The notes beneath the pieces are model-generated. The model worked only from the letters and a program-made list of their open reading frames with translations, was not told where the DNA came from and did not search any database. A DNA stretch of 52,952 bases from Spirogloea muscicola. Taxonomy: Eukaryota; Streptophyta; Zygnematophyceae; Spirogloeales; Spirogloeaceae. The DNA lies in contig WELB01000187.1 in assembly GCA_009602725.1 (NCBI GenBank), positions 135,407 to 188,358 on the forward strand, read 5' to 3'. How positions within the stretch are numbered: position 1 is the stretch's first letter; each line of letters begins with the position of its first letter. Position numbers and translations under genes: made by a program. Below are positions 35,311-45,929 of the stretch, piece by piece.

Positions 35311-35700
35311 GCAAGAGGCCGCAGCGAGAGCACGGCCAGCACGCAGATGCAGAGCGTGGGCCATGGACCGCTGGAGGGATACTGACAACCTCATACGATA
35401 TACCTGAGCCCACGAGCCAGCTACAGCCCCTATCCTCCATGGGCGAGCCCTTCTTCATTGAAGTCAGCCCGCTCGCCGCGCCTACGGGACACAGCGCGCC
35501 GCGCAAGCCTGGCCAGCAGGTCGAGCCACTGGGACCCAAGAGCCCCGTGCACGTTAATAGCCAGGGGGACGAATTCATCTGTAGCTGGGTGATCGGCGTA
35601 TTTGGCCGCCTTGCTGCGAGCGGCCTTCGCCGCAGCGTGGCCAGCCCGGGAGGCTGAGAGCCCCGGGTTGGAGCGGTCGACCACTTCAGTGAAGTAGAGG
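35286..35700 (-). mobile_element. LINE-C coding fragment split by a tail scrap
   Basis: Minus strand, reading right to left: SNPGLSASRAGHAAAKAA, SKAAKYADHP, DEFVPLAINVHGALGSQWLD and LLARLARRAVSRRRGE (35700-35470), then about 34 bases of LINE-C tail (GAAGGGCTCGCCCAT...), then MRLSVSLQRSMAHALHLRAG and LSDLRLLTRTY (35420-35286). The E/K..KY......FVPLA....G..G block is typical of the C-terminal part of LINE ORF2 and is the best evidence for the LINE assignment. Confidence 0.65.
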
Positions 35701-35940
35701 GCGATGGCTGTGGTTGGCCAGCCAGAAACAATGAACAAACTTTCGAAGGGGCCAGAGAAGCGCACAAGCCGACCCAAGTGGCCACTGGGTGCTGAAAACT
35801 CCCCTGTTGAGCAGCCACATGTCATTATAGGGCTCATTACTTTGGTCGGCAGATTGGGCAACGCAAGTGTCGCCGCCGCGGGCGGCAGCGCTGCAGCGGC
35901 AACCGACCCAACGGCGGACGCGGCGGCGTACGCGGCGGGC

Positions 35941-36171
35941 GGGTAGCGGCGGCGGCGACGTTTACAGCGGCGGGCGGCGGCGGCGTTGGCGGTCTTTTCG
36001 CGGCCCGATGGCTGCGCTTGGCTGCGCTGCCGCCCGCCGCGCGAGTGGGAAAGGCTGGCCATCCGTCTTGCCGCCCAACACCCGGAGGTCATCATTCCCT
36101 GGTGGGATGACATGGAGCAAGTGCCGGCCCACAAGTGGAAGACGAATGATTGGGAGCAAGGTGGGCGCTAA
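35941..36171 (+). CDS. Unknown coding end followed directly by a tail stem-loop
   Basis: An open frame ends PPREWERLAIRLAAQHPE, VIIPWWDDMEQVPAHKWKTN and DWEQGGR-stop (36171). It is richer in Trp, Glu and Asp than surrounding repeats and looks like real protein. The stop is followed within 10 bases by GGGCTGGCCATATCACAGCC, a LINE-C-like tail stem. It could be an ORF of another mobile element using the same tail, or captured host sequence. The upstream side is low-complexity GCGGCGGC. I do not recognise the family. Confidence 0.35.
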
Positions 36172-36179
36172 GGAAAAGG

Positions 36180-36780
36180 GCTGGCCATATCACAGCCAAA
36201 TCGCCCTCTACTGGAAGAGTCTTTCTCTCTTGGCCCCTTTGGACCATGTTCATTCGTGGAACTAAAGCCCTCCAACGCCGGGCTTTCGACCAGTATCCTC
36301 GGCCCTCTTTCTCTAAGTTTGCGGTGACTGTAGTCCCATTCTGCAGTTTCACATGAGCAGTGTATTGGCTCTGCTTGGCATCCTTTCACTTCATGCAAAC
36401 CGTGCGCCTCCTCTTCCAATCCCTTGTCAATTCTTGTTTGCCCCCATTTGGAGTGCCACTTCTTCTGGGGGTCCCCTCTGTCCATCCCTGGGCTGGCCTT
36501 TCTTCTTTCGCAGCCACCCGCCTCCTTCTACGTGGACAGAGTATTGGCTGCATTGGTCTTCTGCTTTTTGTGCCGTCCGGCCCTTCCAGACCTTCTCCAC
36601 TCCTTTGGGCTGGCCTCTCACAGCCACTGCTGTCAATTTGGAAGAGCTGTTTTCTTCAGTGGGCCTCCCTTTCACATCACGCACATCCACTCGTCTGGTA
36701 GGAGCCTTCCTTCGGGGCTGGCTGCTTACTTCGCACTGCTTGGTACCCGCTTGTTGAACTCCTTCAGGCCGTGTATAACC
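36180..36780 (+). repeat. LINE-C-type tails and a LINE-D scrap
   Basis: Tail stems on plus occur at about 36180, 36491 and 36606, with one inverted lead-in near 36440 (CCCCCATTTGGAGTGCCAC). At 36358-36425 a diverged LINE-D tail (GTATTGGCTCTGCTTGG... CGTGCGCCTCCTCTTCC) is present. From 36790 to 37110 there is GC-rich DNA in which I recognise nothing. Confidence 0.45.
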
Positions 36781-37119
36781 AGACCCCTGTACACAGGCAA
36801 TTAAGGTCGACTCCTGAATGGGTTCGGACGGCGGGGTTTAGGAGCAAACCCCTACACCGTGAAGCACTCGCGCATCTGCGCATCGGAAGTCTGCCCTGTG
36901 GCGCCGCCGTCAGGCGGCGTCTCCACCTCCCGGGCACCAGCCCGCAGCTAGCCCCAGTAAAGGCCGGCAACGGACGCCTCGCAGCGAGTCGGCAGCTCCT
37001 GCCGGCGACGGGCTGCTACAGCAGGCAGCAGCAGCAGGGATGCGCCTCTCTCTGGGCTTCACTGATCCGAAATGTCTCCGGTCTCTGCCCCTAGACTCCC
37101 TACTACTGCTCCTCCGTGC

Positions 37120-37590
37120 CGCCCCCCCTCCGTGGGGCCAGCACGGGCCCGCCCTGGGGCCCGCCCCGAGGCCCACCTCGAGAGACGCCCCGCTCCAGGG
37201 GCCCGCACGAGGCCGCCCTGGGGCCCGCCCCGAGGCCCACCTCAAGGGGCGGGCCCGCACGAGGCCCACGCCGAGGGGCAGACCTGTCGGGTGGAAGGCC
37301 CACCCCGAAGGACGGGCCGCACGAGGCCCACGCCGAGGGGCGGACTGGTCGGAAGGCCCACCTCCAGGGAGAAATGCGTGTGTAATAAGAAATGGAGGGC
37401 CATATGTGGCCAAGTACAAAAGGCAAGCACATTGACAAATGTACGTCACCTCCAGGGGCCGACCGATCGGAAGGCCCACGCCGAGGGGCCGACCTGTCGG
37501 AAGGCCCACGCCGAGGGGCCGACCGATCGGAAGGCCCCACGCCGAGGGGCCGCCCGGTACGGCGGCGCCAGAGTAGACACCGAGCCAAGT
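37120..37590 (+). repeat. GC-rich tandem repeat (GGCCCACGCCGAGGGG units)
   Basis: Degenerate tandem units of about 26-30 bases, roughly GAAGGCCCACGCCGAGGGG followed by CCGACC.GTCG, open in several frames on both strands for that reason only. A LINE-A tail splits the array at 37370-37446. Confidence 0.65.
37370..37446 (-). mobile_element. LINE-A tail only, 77 bases, with 11-bp flanking repeat
   Basis: The insert runs from AGAAATGCGTGTGTAATAAG to ACAAATGTACGT. CACCTCCAGGG flanks it at 37359-37369 and 37447-37457, inside the GC tandem. In longer copies GTACGT is followed by CACCTGCTGC, so part of the right-hand repeat could be element sequence. Confidence 0.6.
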
Positions 37591-37964
37591 AAACACCGAG
37601 CCACCGAGGGCCCACCATGCGGGACCACCTGGCCAGGCCAGGTCGATCACGTGCCAGTTAGGTTAGCGTAACCACCGGGTTAACGCTCACAGTAAGTGGG
37701 AACGTTACACCCGTATTCCAGACATGCACACAAAGCCCGACTGAAAGCATGTTAGTCTCTGTCAACCCAGTACTGCAGGGCGACTTGTTCGTGCTGCTAG
37801 TTACGTGGATCAGACATACTTATTGCAGGGCTTGAGCACTGCCACAGAAATTGGTGACCTGGCTTATGGCGCTTAAGGGCGCTTCAATTCACCACGCTTG
37901 TAAGACAACAGAATTGGGCGAGGGCTGTGGACAGGCAGGCCACAAGTGGAAGAAAGGAAGGAGG

Positions 37965-38215
37965 CGCGCGGTGCGCATGCAATGAACGGGAGGCTAAAGC
38001 AAGCCATTACACTGTTTAAGGAGAGAATAAGCAAATAATCAGACGGGCTAAGGTTACAGAACGAAACTATTTTGGACGGGGGCTCTAGTACCAACGAGTG
38101 AGGACATCCTTAATGACAGACTAGTCTGGGGAGCCGAAGCAGCCACCACGCAAGCCAGTGGCCAGTTGCAGTGCATGCCTAGCACGCTGATGTGTGGCTA
38201 GAGCCTGAGAATGCT
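37965..38215 (-). mobile_element. LINE-D 3' end, old copy
   Basis: A minus-strand coding relic (ALQLATGLRGG, then CLTRWY-like LTRWY and TAG near 38090) is followed by a tail similar to 3300-3447 but clearly diverged, ending ATGCGCACCGCGCGCCTCC near 37965. It shows that LINE-D was active earlier as well as recently. Confidence 0.5.
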
Positions 38216-38469
38216 GCAGAGTAAGCGCGAGCTGAATCTTCCAATAGTAACCAATGCTTACGGGGACGCTAGAATCCCCCAAGCTACCAACCCAAGCACG
38301 ACGGCGCCTGTCTACTAGCTGGGCCAGGCGAGGGAGGATAGCTACATGCTGTAGCCGCCATAGATGTCCATAACGCAGGGATACATTGATCTACCTCCGT
38401 GAGGCTGTGGACCTTGTATATCCGCTCCTTCCGTTCCACTCAGAAGTCACGGAAAGTAGCTTCGAGTTT

Positions 38470-38911
38470 TGGGCGACCTTCCAGCCCTTTCAGACCCTCT
38501 TCATCTCTTCGGGCTGGCCTCTCACAGCCACTGCCTTACATCGTATGAGCTGTTTCTACTTCCACATGAATGTAGGCTCAGTCGGCGTGGGTGCCCCCGA
38601 TTGGAAAGAAGAAACGGTTCGTCCAGTGTAAGGCAGTGGCTGTGAGTGGCCAGCCCTAAGAGAGTTGTTTCAACGTAAGGCAGTGGCTGTGAGAGGGCAG
38701 CCAAAAGAAACAGCTCTCCCAATGTGAGGCAATGGCTATCAGAGGCCCGCCCAAAGAAGAAAGGGCTCGCCCATTGAGGATAGGGGCTGGACAAGCCAGC
38801 CCAAAAAAGAATGAACAAAGAACGAGAAGGGGGCCAGAGGAAGCCAGAGGAAGCGCTAAGAAACCAAAGCACACAAAGAAAGAAAGCAGCTACAAATTAC
38901 TCAGTAACCCC
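38470..38911. mobile_element. Tail cluster and LINE-C tail identical to 32597-32751
   Basis: One plus-strand tail lies at 38500-38550 (GGGCTGGCCTCTCACAGCCA). Three minus-strand units run end to end at 38630-38760, each with GGCAGTGGCTGTGAG...CAGCC. The minus-strand LINE-C tail at 38757-38911 follows, identical over 155 bases to the plus-strand copy 6 kb to the left. Its 5' end is cut just before the stop codon. Confidence 0.6.
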
Positions 38912-39194
38912 AAAGGACTGCACGTCTGATGGCCCCACCAATTGCCACTGACGTCGAGGGAGGAGGACAGCAGCGCCCCGTGGCAGGGTGGCGCGTGAGC
39001 CACCGAGCTGTGGCTGTGCACTTGGCGGGCCGCAACTCGCCAGCCGCCACCGGGGAAGGCGACAGGCCAGGCTTGAGGGGGGAAGGTCGGTAGCCCGGGG
39101 GGGGGCCAGGCCCAGCCCACGGCCGCCGGTTCCGCCTCCACGCCGGGCCCCGATTCTGCGCCACTGTCAGATACTTTCTCCGCCAGCCAACCCA

Positions 39195-39275
39195 CTAGCT
39201 CCCCCGCCTCCGCCGCCGCCGCCGTCGTCGCCGCCGCCGCCGCCTCCGCCGTCGCCGCCGCNGGCGGCCGCTTCC
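39195..39275 (+). repeat. CCG/CGC microsatellite with one N
   Basis: A run of CCGCCGCCG/GTCGCC triplets, open in all plus frames (poly-Pro in one), with an unresolved base at 39262. It sits about 220 bases before the epimerase ATG and is probably 5' UTR or promoter DNA. Confidence 0.6.
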
Positions 39276-39485
39276 GCCGCACACGGCCAGGACGCGGCAC
39301 CGCGCCGGACGCCTCTCCCGGGCCTGCTAGCGCCGCTGCCGCCAGGCTTGGTGAGCGGCGGGGGGCGGCCGCCTTCACCATCGCCCCCCGTGTGCGCAGC
39401 TGAGCTTCAATGGGGAGCTGACGTCCTGCCGCTCCTAATCTTGCCTGCGATGACCGCAATGCAGGGGAAGCAGTAGCAGGCAGCC

Positions 39486-42115
39486 ATGGACGCGCGGAGC
39501 CGCACGCGGGCGCAGGTCGCCAAGGTGGCGGCGGCCGCCATCGTCACCGCCGTCTGCATGTTCCTGCTGCGCCGGAGCTCCTCCCTCGACCGCACTCCGC
39601 CCATGGTGAGCCTCGCCGGCCCCCTGCCGCCTGGCGAGCGTCGATCGCAGCGTCGCCTGCCGAAGACCACATTCGCAAAATCTCAGCATATAAACATTGA
39701 TCTAAGCTTGAAGTCTTTCTTGTCCTTTTAATAGCTGCTTCACGAGCACGGCCGTCGAGTGTGCCGCCATCTGATGTAGCAGCAAGGGGTTTACTTTGTG
39801 GTGTCCCGTTGCAGTTCCGCGTGCGCGAGGATGGCATCCAGCACGTGCTCGTGACTGGCGGCGCAGGCTTCGTGGGCTCGCACGCCGTCCTCCGCCTCCT
39901 CGAGGACGGCAATCGCGTCACGATCATTGTGAGTCAAGCTTCCTCATCGCCATTGCATTGAGTGCAGCATGAGCCCCGCCTGCAAAGCCCGTCGCGGCGG
40001 GCCACTTTGCTGCTGCCTCTGATAGCACCGCTGCCCTGCCCCCCGCTGTTGCTGCTACTGCCGCTTCCAACATTGTGGGTCCAGGGCTCTCGGCCTGCTA
40101 TCTCAAGCTCGCCAACTCACAGCATGTCAACTGCCTCGATGATCTCCTTTCTCCTCCAGGACAACTTGTCGCGAGGCAACATGGGCGCGATTGACGTCCT
40201 GCAGAGTCTTGCTGTGCCAGGCATGCTGCAGTTCATCATTGCCGACCTCGGCGACCCTGCCATTGTAGGTCACCCTTTCCCTTGCTGTCGTGGCAGCGGT
40301 CGAGATCGCCAGCAATTGTGAGAGGTCCTAAATTACCTGTGCCGCCGCTCCTGGTATTGCAGGTGGACCATATCCTGAAGGTGAATGCGATCGACGTGGT
40401 GATACACTTTGCTGCCGTCGCGTACGTCGGCGAGAGCATGGCCGAGCCCCTCAGGTCCGCACTTGCCCAGCGCGGTCGCCAGAGGGCCGGCAGCACCCTA
40501 GCTTGGCCAGCCCTAGGCCGGCTTTGCCTTTGCCTTTGCCTTTACCAGGTTGCAGCTCTAAATGTTGCCAATTTGACGACGCGGGTGCAGGTACTACCAC
40601 AACATAACGGCAAACACGCTGACCTTGCTGCAAACGATGGCTCGGCATGGCGTGAACCGCCTCATCTACTCGTCCACATGTGCTACTTACGGCGAACCCC
40701 CCACCATGCCCATCACCGAGGACTCGCCGCAGGTGCAAGACTGCTGTTGCTGCCACCTTGGGCTCCCCCCACAGTGACTGCCTGGGTAGCTTGTTACCAT
40801 ACTGTCAGAAGACACTAGGGATGGTCCTGGCTAGAGATATTGGAACGATGGTTGGCGATGGGCAAAGCACTAGTGTCTTTGAGCAGTATTCTGACTAACA
40901 GAGCGAGACATACTTCAGTTGAAGTACATTGGTATTTGTGCAGAATTGCAGAGACTTTGTATGACTTTTGTGTACGTATCATTCTGACCTATGTGCATTG
41001 CCCTAACTGCAGGTGCCAATCAACCCCTATGGCAAGGCGAAGAAGTTTGCAGAGGATGTTATCAGGGACTATGCGCGGACTAACAAGGATTTCAGTGTTA
41101 CTATCCTCCGGTGAGTTAGTTGCTGTCTTGCAATACACCAGCTTGGCAAGTAGGCACTCAGGCAGATACTGCTATCACAGACTTTGCCACGAGGATGTCA
41201 TGAAGGATCACCAGAGAGACTTGGAGATGGTGGCGTCCTGACAACAGTGCCATTGGTCCAATTGATGGTGGTGGTCGAGGCAGGTACTTCAATGTGATTG
41301 GGTCGGACCCCAAAGGACGGCTTGGTGAGGCGCCGCGCCCCGAGCTCCGCCACCATGGCCGCATTTCCGGCGCCTGCTTCGATGCCGCCGCCGGCAAGAT
41401 CGATGGTCTGAAGGTGAGCCGCCAAGTGACGTGCCAGGTATCAGCTGCTGTCCTGCTCGTTGCTAGAGCAACTGCATCCACCACTTCTGACCACGTGGAA
41501 GGGCGTGCGCAGATCATGGGAACGAATTATAACACGCACGACGGGACCTGCATCCGGGACTACATCCACGTCACCGATCTCGTGGATGCACACGTTGTCG
41601 CCATGAAGGCACAGATTGTAGCCGCTAATGCGCCGCCCAGCTACAGCCCAGGACAGGCTGCCATTGGAGGCCGCGTGGCTATCTACAATGTTGGCACTGG
41701 CAAAGGTGCAAAGATTATGATGCCTGCTAGTGTACATGACTTGCTTCTTGCAGCAAAATATGGTGCCCTGGTTTTGACGTATGCGTCTGCTCAATGGTAT
41801 GCTCTATGGAGGCCCAGCCACTTTACTTCACCGTTGGGCCTAATTTAACGGCCGTCTGCGAGTGCAGGCAAATCGGTGCGGGAGTTTGTGAATGCGTGCT
41901 TGAACGTGACGGGCAAGGATATCAAAGTTGTGGAGCAGCATGAGCGACGTCCTGGTGATTATGCGGAGGTGTTCTCTGATCCGTCAAAGATCTTGAAGGA
42001 GCTGCAGTGGCAAGCCCGCTACACTGACCTCCAGGAGTCGCTGCGTATGGCGTGGGACTGGCAGAAGGAGCACCCCAATGGCTACGGCTCTGCTGTGTTT
42101 GCCAGCAGCAACTAG
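39486..42115 (+). CDS. UDP-arabinose 4-epimerase (MUR4/UXE type)
   Basis: Golgi-type II membrane SDR enzyme interconverting UDP-xylose and UDP-arabinose for cell-wall and glycoprotein glycans. Exons in phase: 39486-39605, 39815-39928, 40160-40264, 40363-40454, 40591-40732, 41013-41110, 41284-41413, 41513-41705 and 41868-42115. A short cytoplasmic N-terminus precedes one membrane helix ([18 protein letters not shown], residues about 11-28). Then NAD-binding [39 protein letters not shown], catalytic Y and K in [60 protein letters not shown] and [15 protein letters not shown]. The [10 protein letters not shown] stretch and membrane anchor favour the MUR4 group over cytosolic UDP-glucose epimerases. 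An insert of about 20 residues ([15 protein letters not shown]) lies before VAIYNVG. Stop TAG. Confidence 0.92.
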
Positions 42116-43513
42116 CCAGCAGATGTGCTGCTCCTGTGTCGCCTGTGAAGTGATGGAGGGCTGGGTGCGGGAAGCCAGTACTTGTTGGTGGCAAGTAACA
42201 TCCCTGTCGGAGTGGCCAAGTGACCAGAATTGCCGACTGCAGAGCAGCATGCCTCCATAGGACCATGCTGCTCCAGACACAGAGGTGCTGCAACCATCTT
42301 GGTTGTGATCTCCAAGCTTTGCTAAAATAAACAGCGGCAGCTTGACATGCCCATGCGCATATCGCGAAGGCCTTTCATGTTGAGAGGATGTCCACATCAT
42401 TGGCGATCCGCCTGCGCCCTTATGCTCCCTTGAGAGAAACGTGACTCTTAGCATGTTATCCTGCTTTACGGGCAGGTATAGAAGAGGCTGGCACTTAGGA
42501 GTGCCACAGGGCACTTGCACAAGCGCAGAAGTTCGAGTCGTGTTGCAGTGGATAGAGATTCTTCATGATGCACACGTATATTAAAGGATTGATCTGGAGA
42601 TTGGGGTGTCTCGCTACTGCCCAGCATTCGTCTGGGCATCACGTTGAGGCAATGGCCAATGAGCAACAGCCACAGTCTGGCACTGTTTTAAAAAGTGCTC
42701 TAATACAACTCATCAGTGCGAAGGACTGAGGCAGTGGATTCGCGGTCTACTCAGTTCTGCCTCCTACTAACTCTTGACCAGCAAGTGAGGCACTACGAGC
42801 AGTACCACACCATAGTACGTGCCATTTGTAGAGAGGCCTTTTGCAGGCCGTGCTGCTGGAAGCGCACAGAGGGCGACGCCAGGCCAGATTGGCCACTGGT
42901 TTCAGGCTGAGTAGGTCTCTACGCGCCTCCAGAGATGTGTTGAGTGTGATGCAGGGGAGGACGGCGTACTAAAATGGGTGCAAGACCCGGCCTATTTGTG
43001 ATCATTCATGGTCATTAACACCATTAAATCATGACAGCACCAATATTGATGCGGCTAGTTCTTTGTCCAACTTAGCCTGTCCATATCGTCACCACCATGT
43101 GGCAGGACCCCTCTGGCTTGCGCCTATACTCATGAGCCCTTTGCAAATAGGCCTCGAAGTGCAGCTGTAGGTTTCCAACAGTTGGTCGTCCTGCTAATGC
43201 TGCAAGCTGAGACATCATAAGGACTATGATGGTAATTAGTGGTCACTGCCACTGCATGCTTGGGCTTACTCATTGCACCAAATGACAATACTTCTCCAGC
43301 TGCACTGCCACTGAATATGACAGCCTGTGAAAAGGTGAAACTCCTGATAACCTTCAGACAATGTCTATGCTGCCAATCCTCAAGCGTCAACAAACCTGAA
43401 CAATTGCACAGCAGACAGCATCTCCTTACAGGACTGCCGCCCAGAAAGCCTCAAGAGAGCAGTGCTAGCGCATCATGGCTGGCCCGCAACACCAGCTGCT
43501 TCCATTGCCGTGG
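42116..43513. other. Convergent 3' intergenic region
   Basis: The space between the stops of the plus-strand epimerase and the minus-strand RING ligase. It holds only short open frames with no recognisable domain, and none of the LINE tails found elsewhere. It most likely consists of the two 3' UTRs. Confidence 0.4.
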
Positions 43514-45636
43514 CTACATGTACATGAACTCGGCCTCCTGGAGGGCATTCTCCACACCCCGGCGCTCTGCTCGGTCCTCGCGCTCGCGCTCCTTCTGCCG
43601 CTCATAGGCATGGTCGTCTGTTCGCATCTCGAATCGGCACACTGGGCACGAATTATGTGCACTCTGCGCAGGCATTGCCAACAAGTAGTGGGCAGGCGAG
43701 ACCATCAGCAACGCCCTTCTTGACTGGCAGCTGCGACACGCTGCAACCATCAGCGCAATGGGGCACGGGCAAACAGGGAGGACAGATGGGGGAAGGGCGG
43801 TGGAGCTCACGAGCCACGGTCCGAGGCAATCGGGATGGAAGGCGTGGCGGCACGGCATCTCCTGCAGCACGCCGCCGGTCTCGAAGGCCTCCTTGCACAC
43901 AGAGCACTCGGCGCCCTCACCGAGGCGCGCCAGCAGCTCCGTAGTCACAGCCATGCACGGCAGCTTTGCCACCTCGTCCTTGGCCGCCGGAGGCGGGCCG
44001 TGTGGCATGCTCCCAGCGTCCTGGCACCATGCAGAGGCGGCGGCTCGGAGCCAGATCAGGCCTATCTGTGGGCTACTCGTTGGCTGTCAAGTAACGTCAG
44101 CCGCTCACAGCACCAAACTGCGAGCAACACGCAGCATCCACATGGCCGTGTGACAATGTCAACGGCCACCAAATGCAGCCCAGGTGGGGCAGGTGGCACT
44201 CACCTGGAGAGTGGCCTGGATGGCTTCGTCAAGGCCGGCGAAGTGGCCGCCCCCGAGGAGCTCGGCGAGCTCAGTACCGGCAGCACGCAGCAGCTCGTTC
44301 AACTCAACCGTGCTACCGCCGCTGAAGGCCTCGACTACGGCGCGTGCACGCCGCTGCTGCTCCTCCTCCTCGACGAGCCCGCGAGCGGCATCGCCCGTCC
44401 GGCCTTGATGCTCGTCCAGGCGGTGGACTGCCTGCTCGCTGCCACGGCCTGCGCCGCCATCCTGGTCCTGCCGCCGCCTGCCCTCCTGGCCTTCATTGGC
44501 ACTAGGCTCCTGACGATTCAGCGCATCCTCGTTCTCCAGCAGTGGCGCCAGCATGGCAGTCAGTGCTGCCTGCGCCTCCATCAGGCGTGGCTGCGGCGCC
44601 GGCGGCTCATGCAGCGAAAGCTGACCCTCAAACAGCGATGACACTGGGCGACCTCCTCCTGCAGCAGACCGCAGGCAGCACTGATCAGCGCGAGCGCACA
44701 TCTTGGCGACGAGAGGACGGCAACGAGCTGCCGCCACCATTCGCCAACCGACGGCGGCACGGCGGCGATGACCATGAAGCACTGCCTCTCCAACTGCGAC
44801 GACTGCTCACCCCTGGCGTCCCGAGCACCCAGCCATGCGCCATCGCCGGGGGCTGTGGCGGCGGCGGCGTCGTGGGCGTCCTCTGCCGATACCCCATCCT
44901 CCAAGACCCGCCGCGCCTGCTCGACCCACGCTGCGGCCTGCCGGCGACGGTCCGGCTGCGGCGCGACGGCTGCGGCGGCGGCGTCGAACAGCCGCAGGCC
45001 CGCCGCCCAGAAGCCGCGGCCGGTGTGCCGCGTCTGGAGCAGCGTCGCCGCGCGCTTCACCGCCGCCCACATCTGTGGTATGGACAAAAGTATCATATCA
45101 TTAACGAATTCATAGTATCATCATCAGCAGCAGCATCACCTTCATATATATCATCAGATACAAACAGATTCTTGTGTATCCCTCACGGGATTTGAACCCG
45201 TGTTTGCGCTATGGAAAGCGACGTCCTAACTCCTAGACCGCGGAGCCGCTGCCTGCCCATCAGCGCCACGAGCGCAACGAGCAAGCTGCGGCGACCGCCA
45301 GCCTTCAGTCCAATTCCAGAGGCCGCTGGCCCAAGTCAAGGCTTAGAAGCATCTCAGCGAGGCTGCTTAAATGCTTCTGGGGTCCCAATTAGGAAATCCC
45401 TAAAACCCTGATCCTCTGATTCTATATTTTCCTAAGTGTTGGCTCAAGACCTCGTCCTGCTCGGCTGGCGGTGCGGTGGCGTAGCGGCGCTCCACGGCGG
45501 CCGCCAGCGCCGCCGCCGCGCCCTCGAACGACGCCTTGCGGTCGAGTTGCCTCCGCAGCGCGGCCAGGTCGTCGCCGCCACCGCCGCCGCCGCCGCGGCG
45601 AGAGCATGCGGCGGCGCCGCCGCCGTCGTCCAGCAT
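43514..45636 (-). CDS. AIP2-like RING-H2 E3 ubiquitin ligase
   Basis: Ubiquitin ligase resembling Arabidopsis AIP2, which marks the ABI3 transcription factor for degradation; the algal substrate is unknown. Exon 1 (45636-45451) encodes DDLAALRRQLDRKASFEGAA; exon 2 from 45072 continues AVKRAATLLQTRHTGRGFWAAGLRLFDAA, in phase, as in AIP2. Further exons give SSLFEGQLSLHEPPAPQP, an acidic/Gln-rich linker, then ATLQ/DAGSMPHGPPPAAKDEV and the RING: CSVC, then MPCRHAFHPDCLGPWL, NSCPVCRFEMRTDD (C-x2-C, H-x2-H type, complete), ending VENALQEAEFMYM-stop, like the AIP2 end. The exon 2/3 join is not settled. Intron 1 (45450-45073) contains a tRNA-like sequence. ATG 45636 gives a Gly-rich N-terminus. Confidence 0.87.
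45181..45250 (-). tRNA. tRNA-like sequence (Gly-UCC-like), probably degenerate or SINE head
   Basis: On the minus strand a T-arm is clear (ACGGG TTCAAAT CCCGT, B-box GGTTCAAATCC), and a D-arm fits GTCT..AGGAGTTA..GGAC (A-box-like). The anticodon arm CGCT-TTCCAT-AGCG has a 6-base loop, one short, with TCC in the anticodon place. The acceptor strands do not pair properly. It is therefore more likely a pseudo-tRNA or the 5' part of a tRNA-derived SINE; a (GAT)n-like stretch follows it in that orientation (45110-45160). It lies inside intron 1 of the AIP2-like gene, same strand. Confidence 0.45.
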
Positions 45637-45929
45637 CCCGCCGGCCTCTTTCAGAGCCGCGGCGACGACGCCGACCGCGGACCCATCAGCCGCAAAACCC
45701 ACCGACCCAAGACAGGCCGGGAAGCGCCGCGCCTGGCGGCTGCGGCCGCGAGAGCCACAGCGCGCAGATCGCGGCGCAATTCGCTGCGGCGGCGGCGGCG
45801 GCGGCGGCGGCCGGGGCACGGAGTGGGGCCCGCCAACCGCTCTAGGAAGTAGCAAGCAAGCTTTGGAAGGGGGCAGGAATGTGGTTGCCGAACTCTATCA
45901 CATGTAATTTCATCGTCAGAAAATACATG

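Noticed and set aside
37072-37671. 199-codon open frame on plus and 171- to 246-codon frames on minus
   Set aside because: All arise from the GC-rich tandem repeat, which lacks stop codons in several frames; the protein is a simple Gly/Arg/Pro repeat interrupted by a LINE-A tail.
32597-38911. Long terminal inverted repeats of a DNA transposon
   Set aside because: The matching blocks are LINE-C 3' ends including a stop codon; no transposase or target duplication was found at the outer edges.
38890-39476. Long opposite-strand frames before the UDP-arabinose 4-epimerase
   Set aside because: Poly-Pro or poly-Ala translation of a CCG microsatellite; no homology seen and most likely 5' UTR or promoter.
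44159-45195. Long plus-strand frames opposite the AIP2-like gene
   Set aside because: They are shadows of the GC-rich minus-strand exons, which carry the recognised RING and N-terminal motifs.
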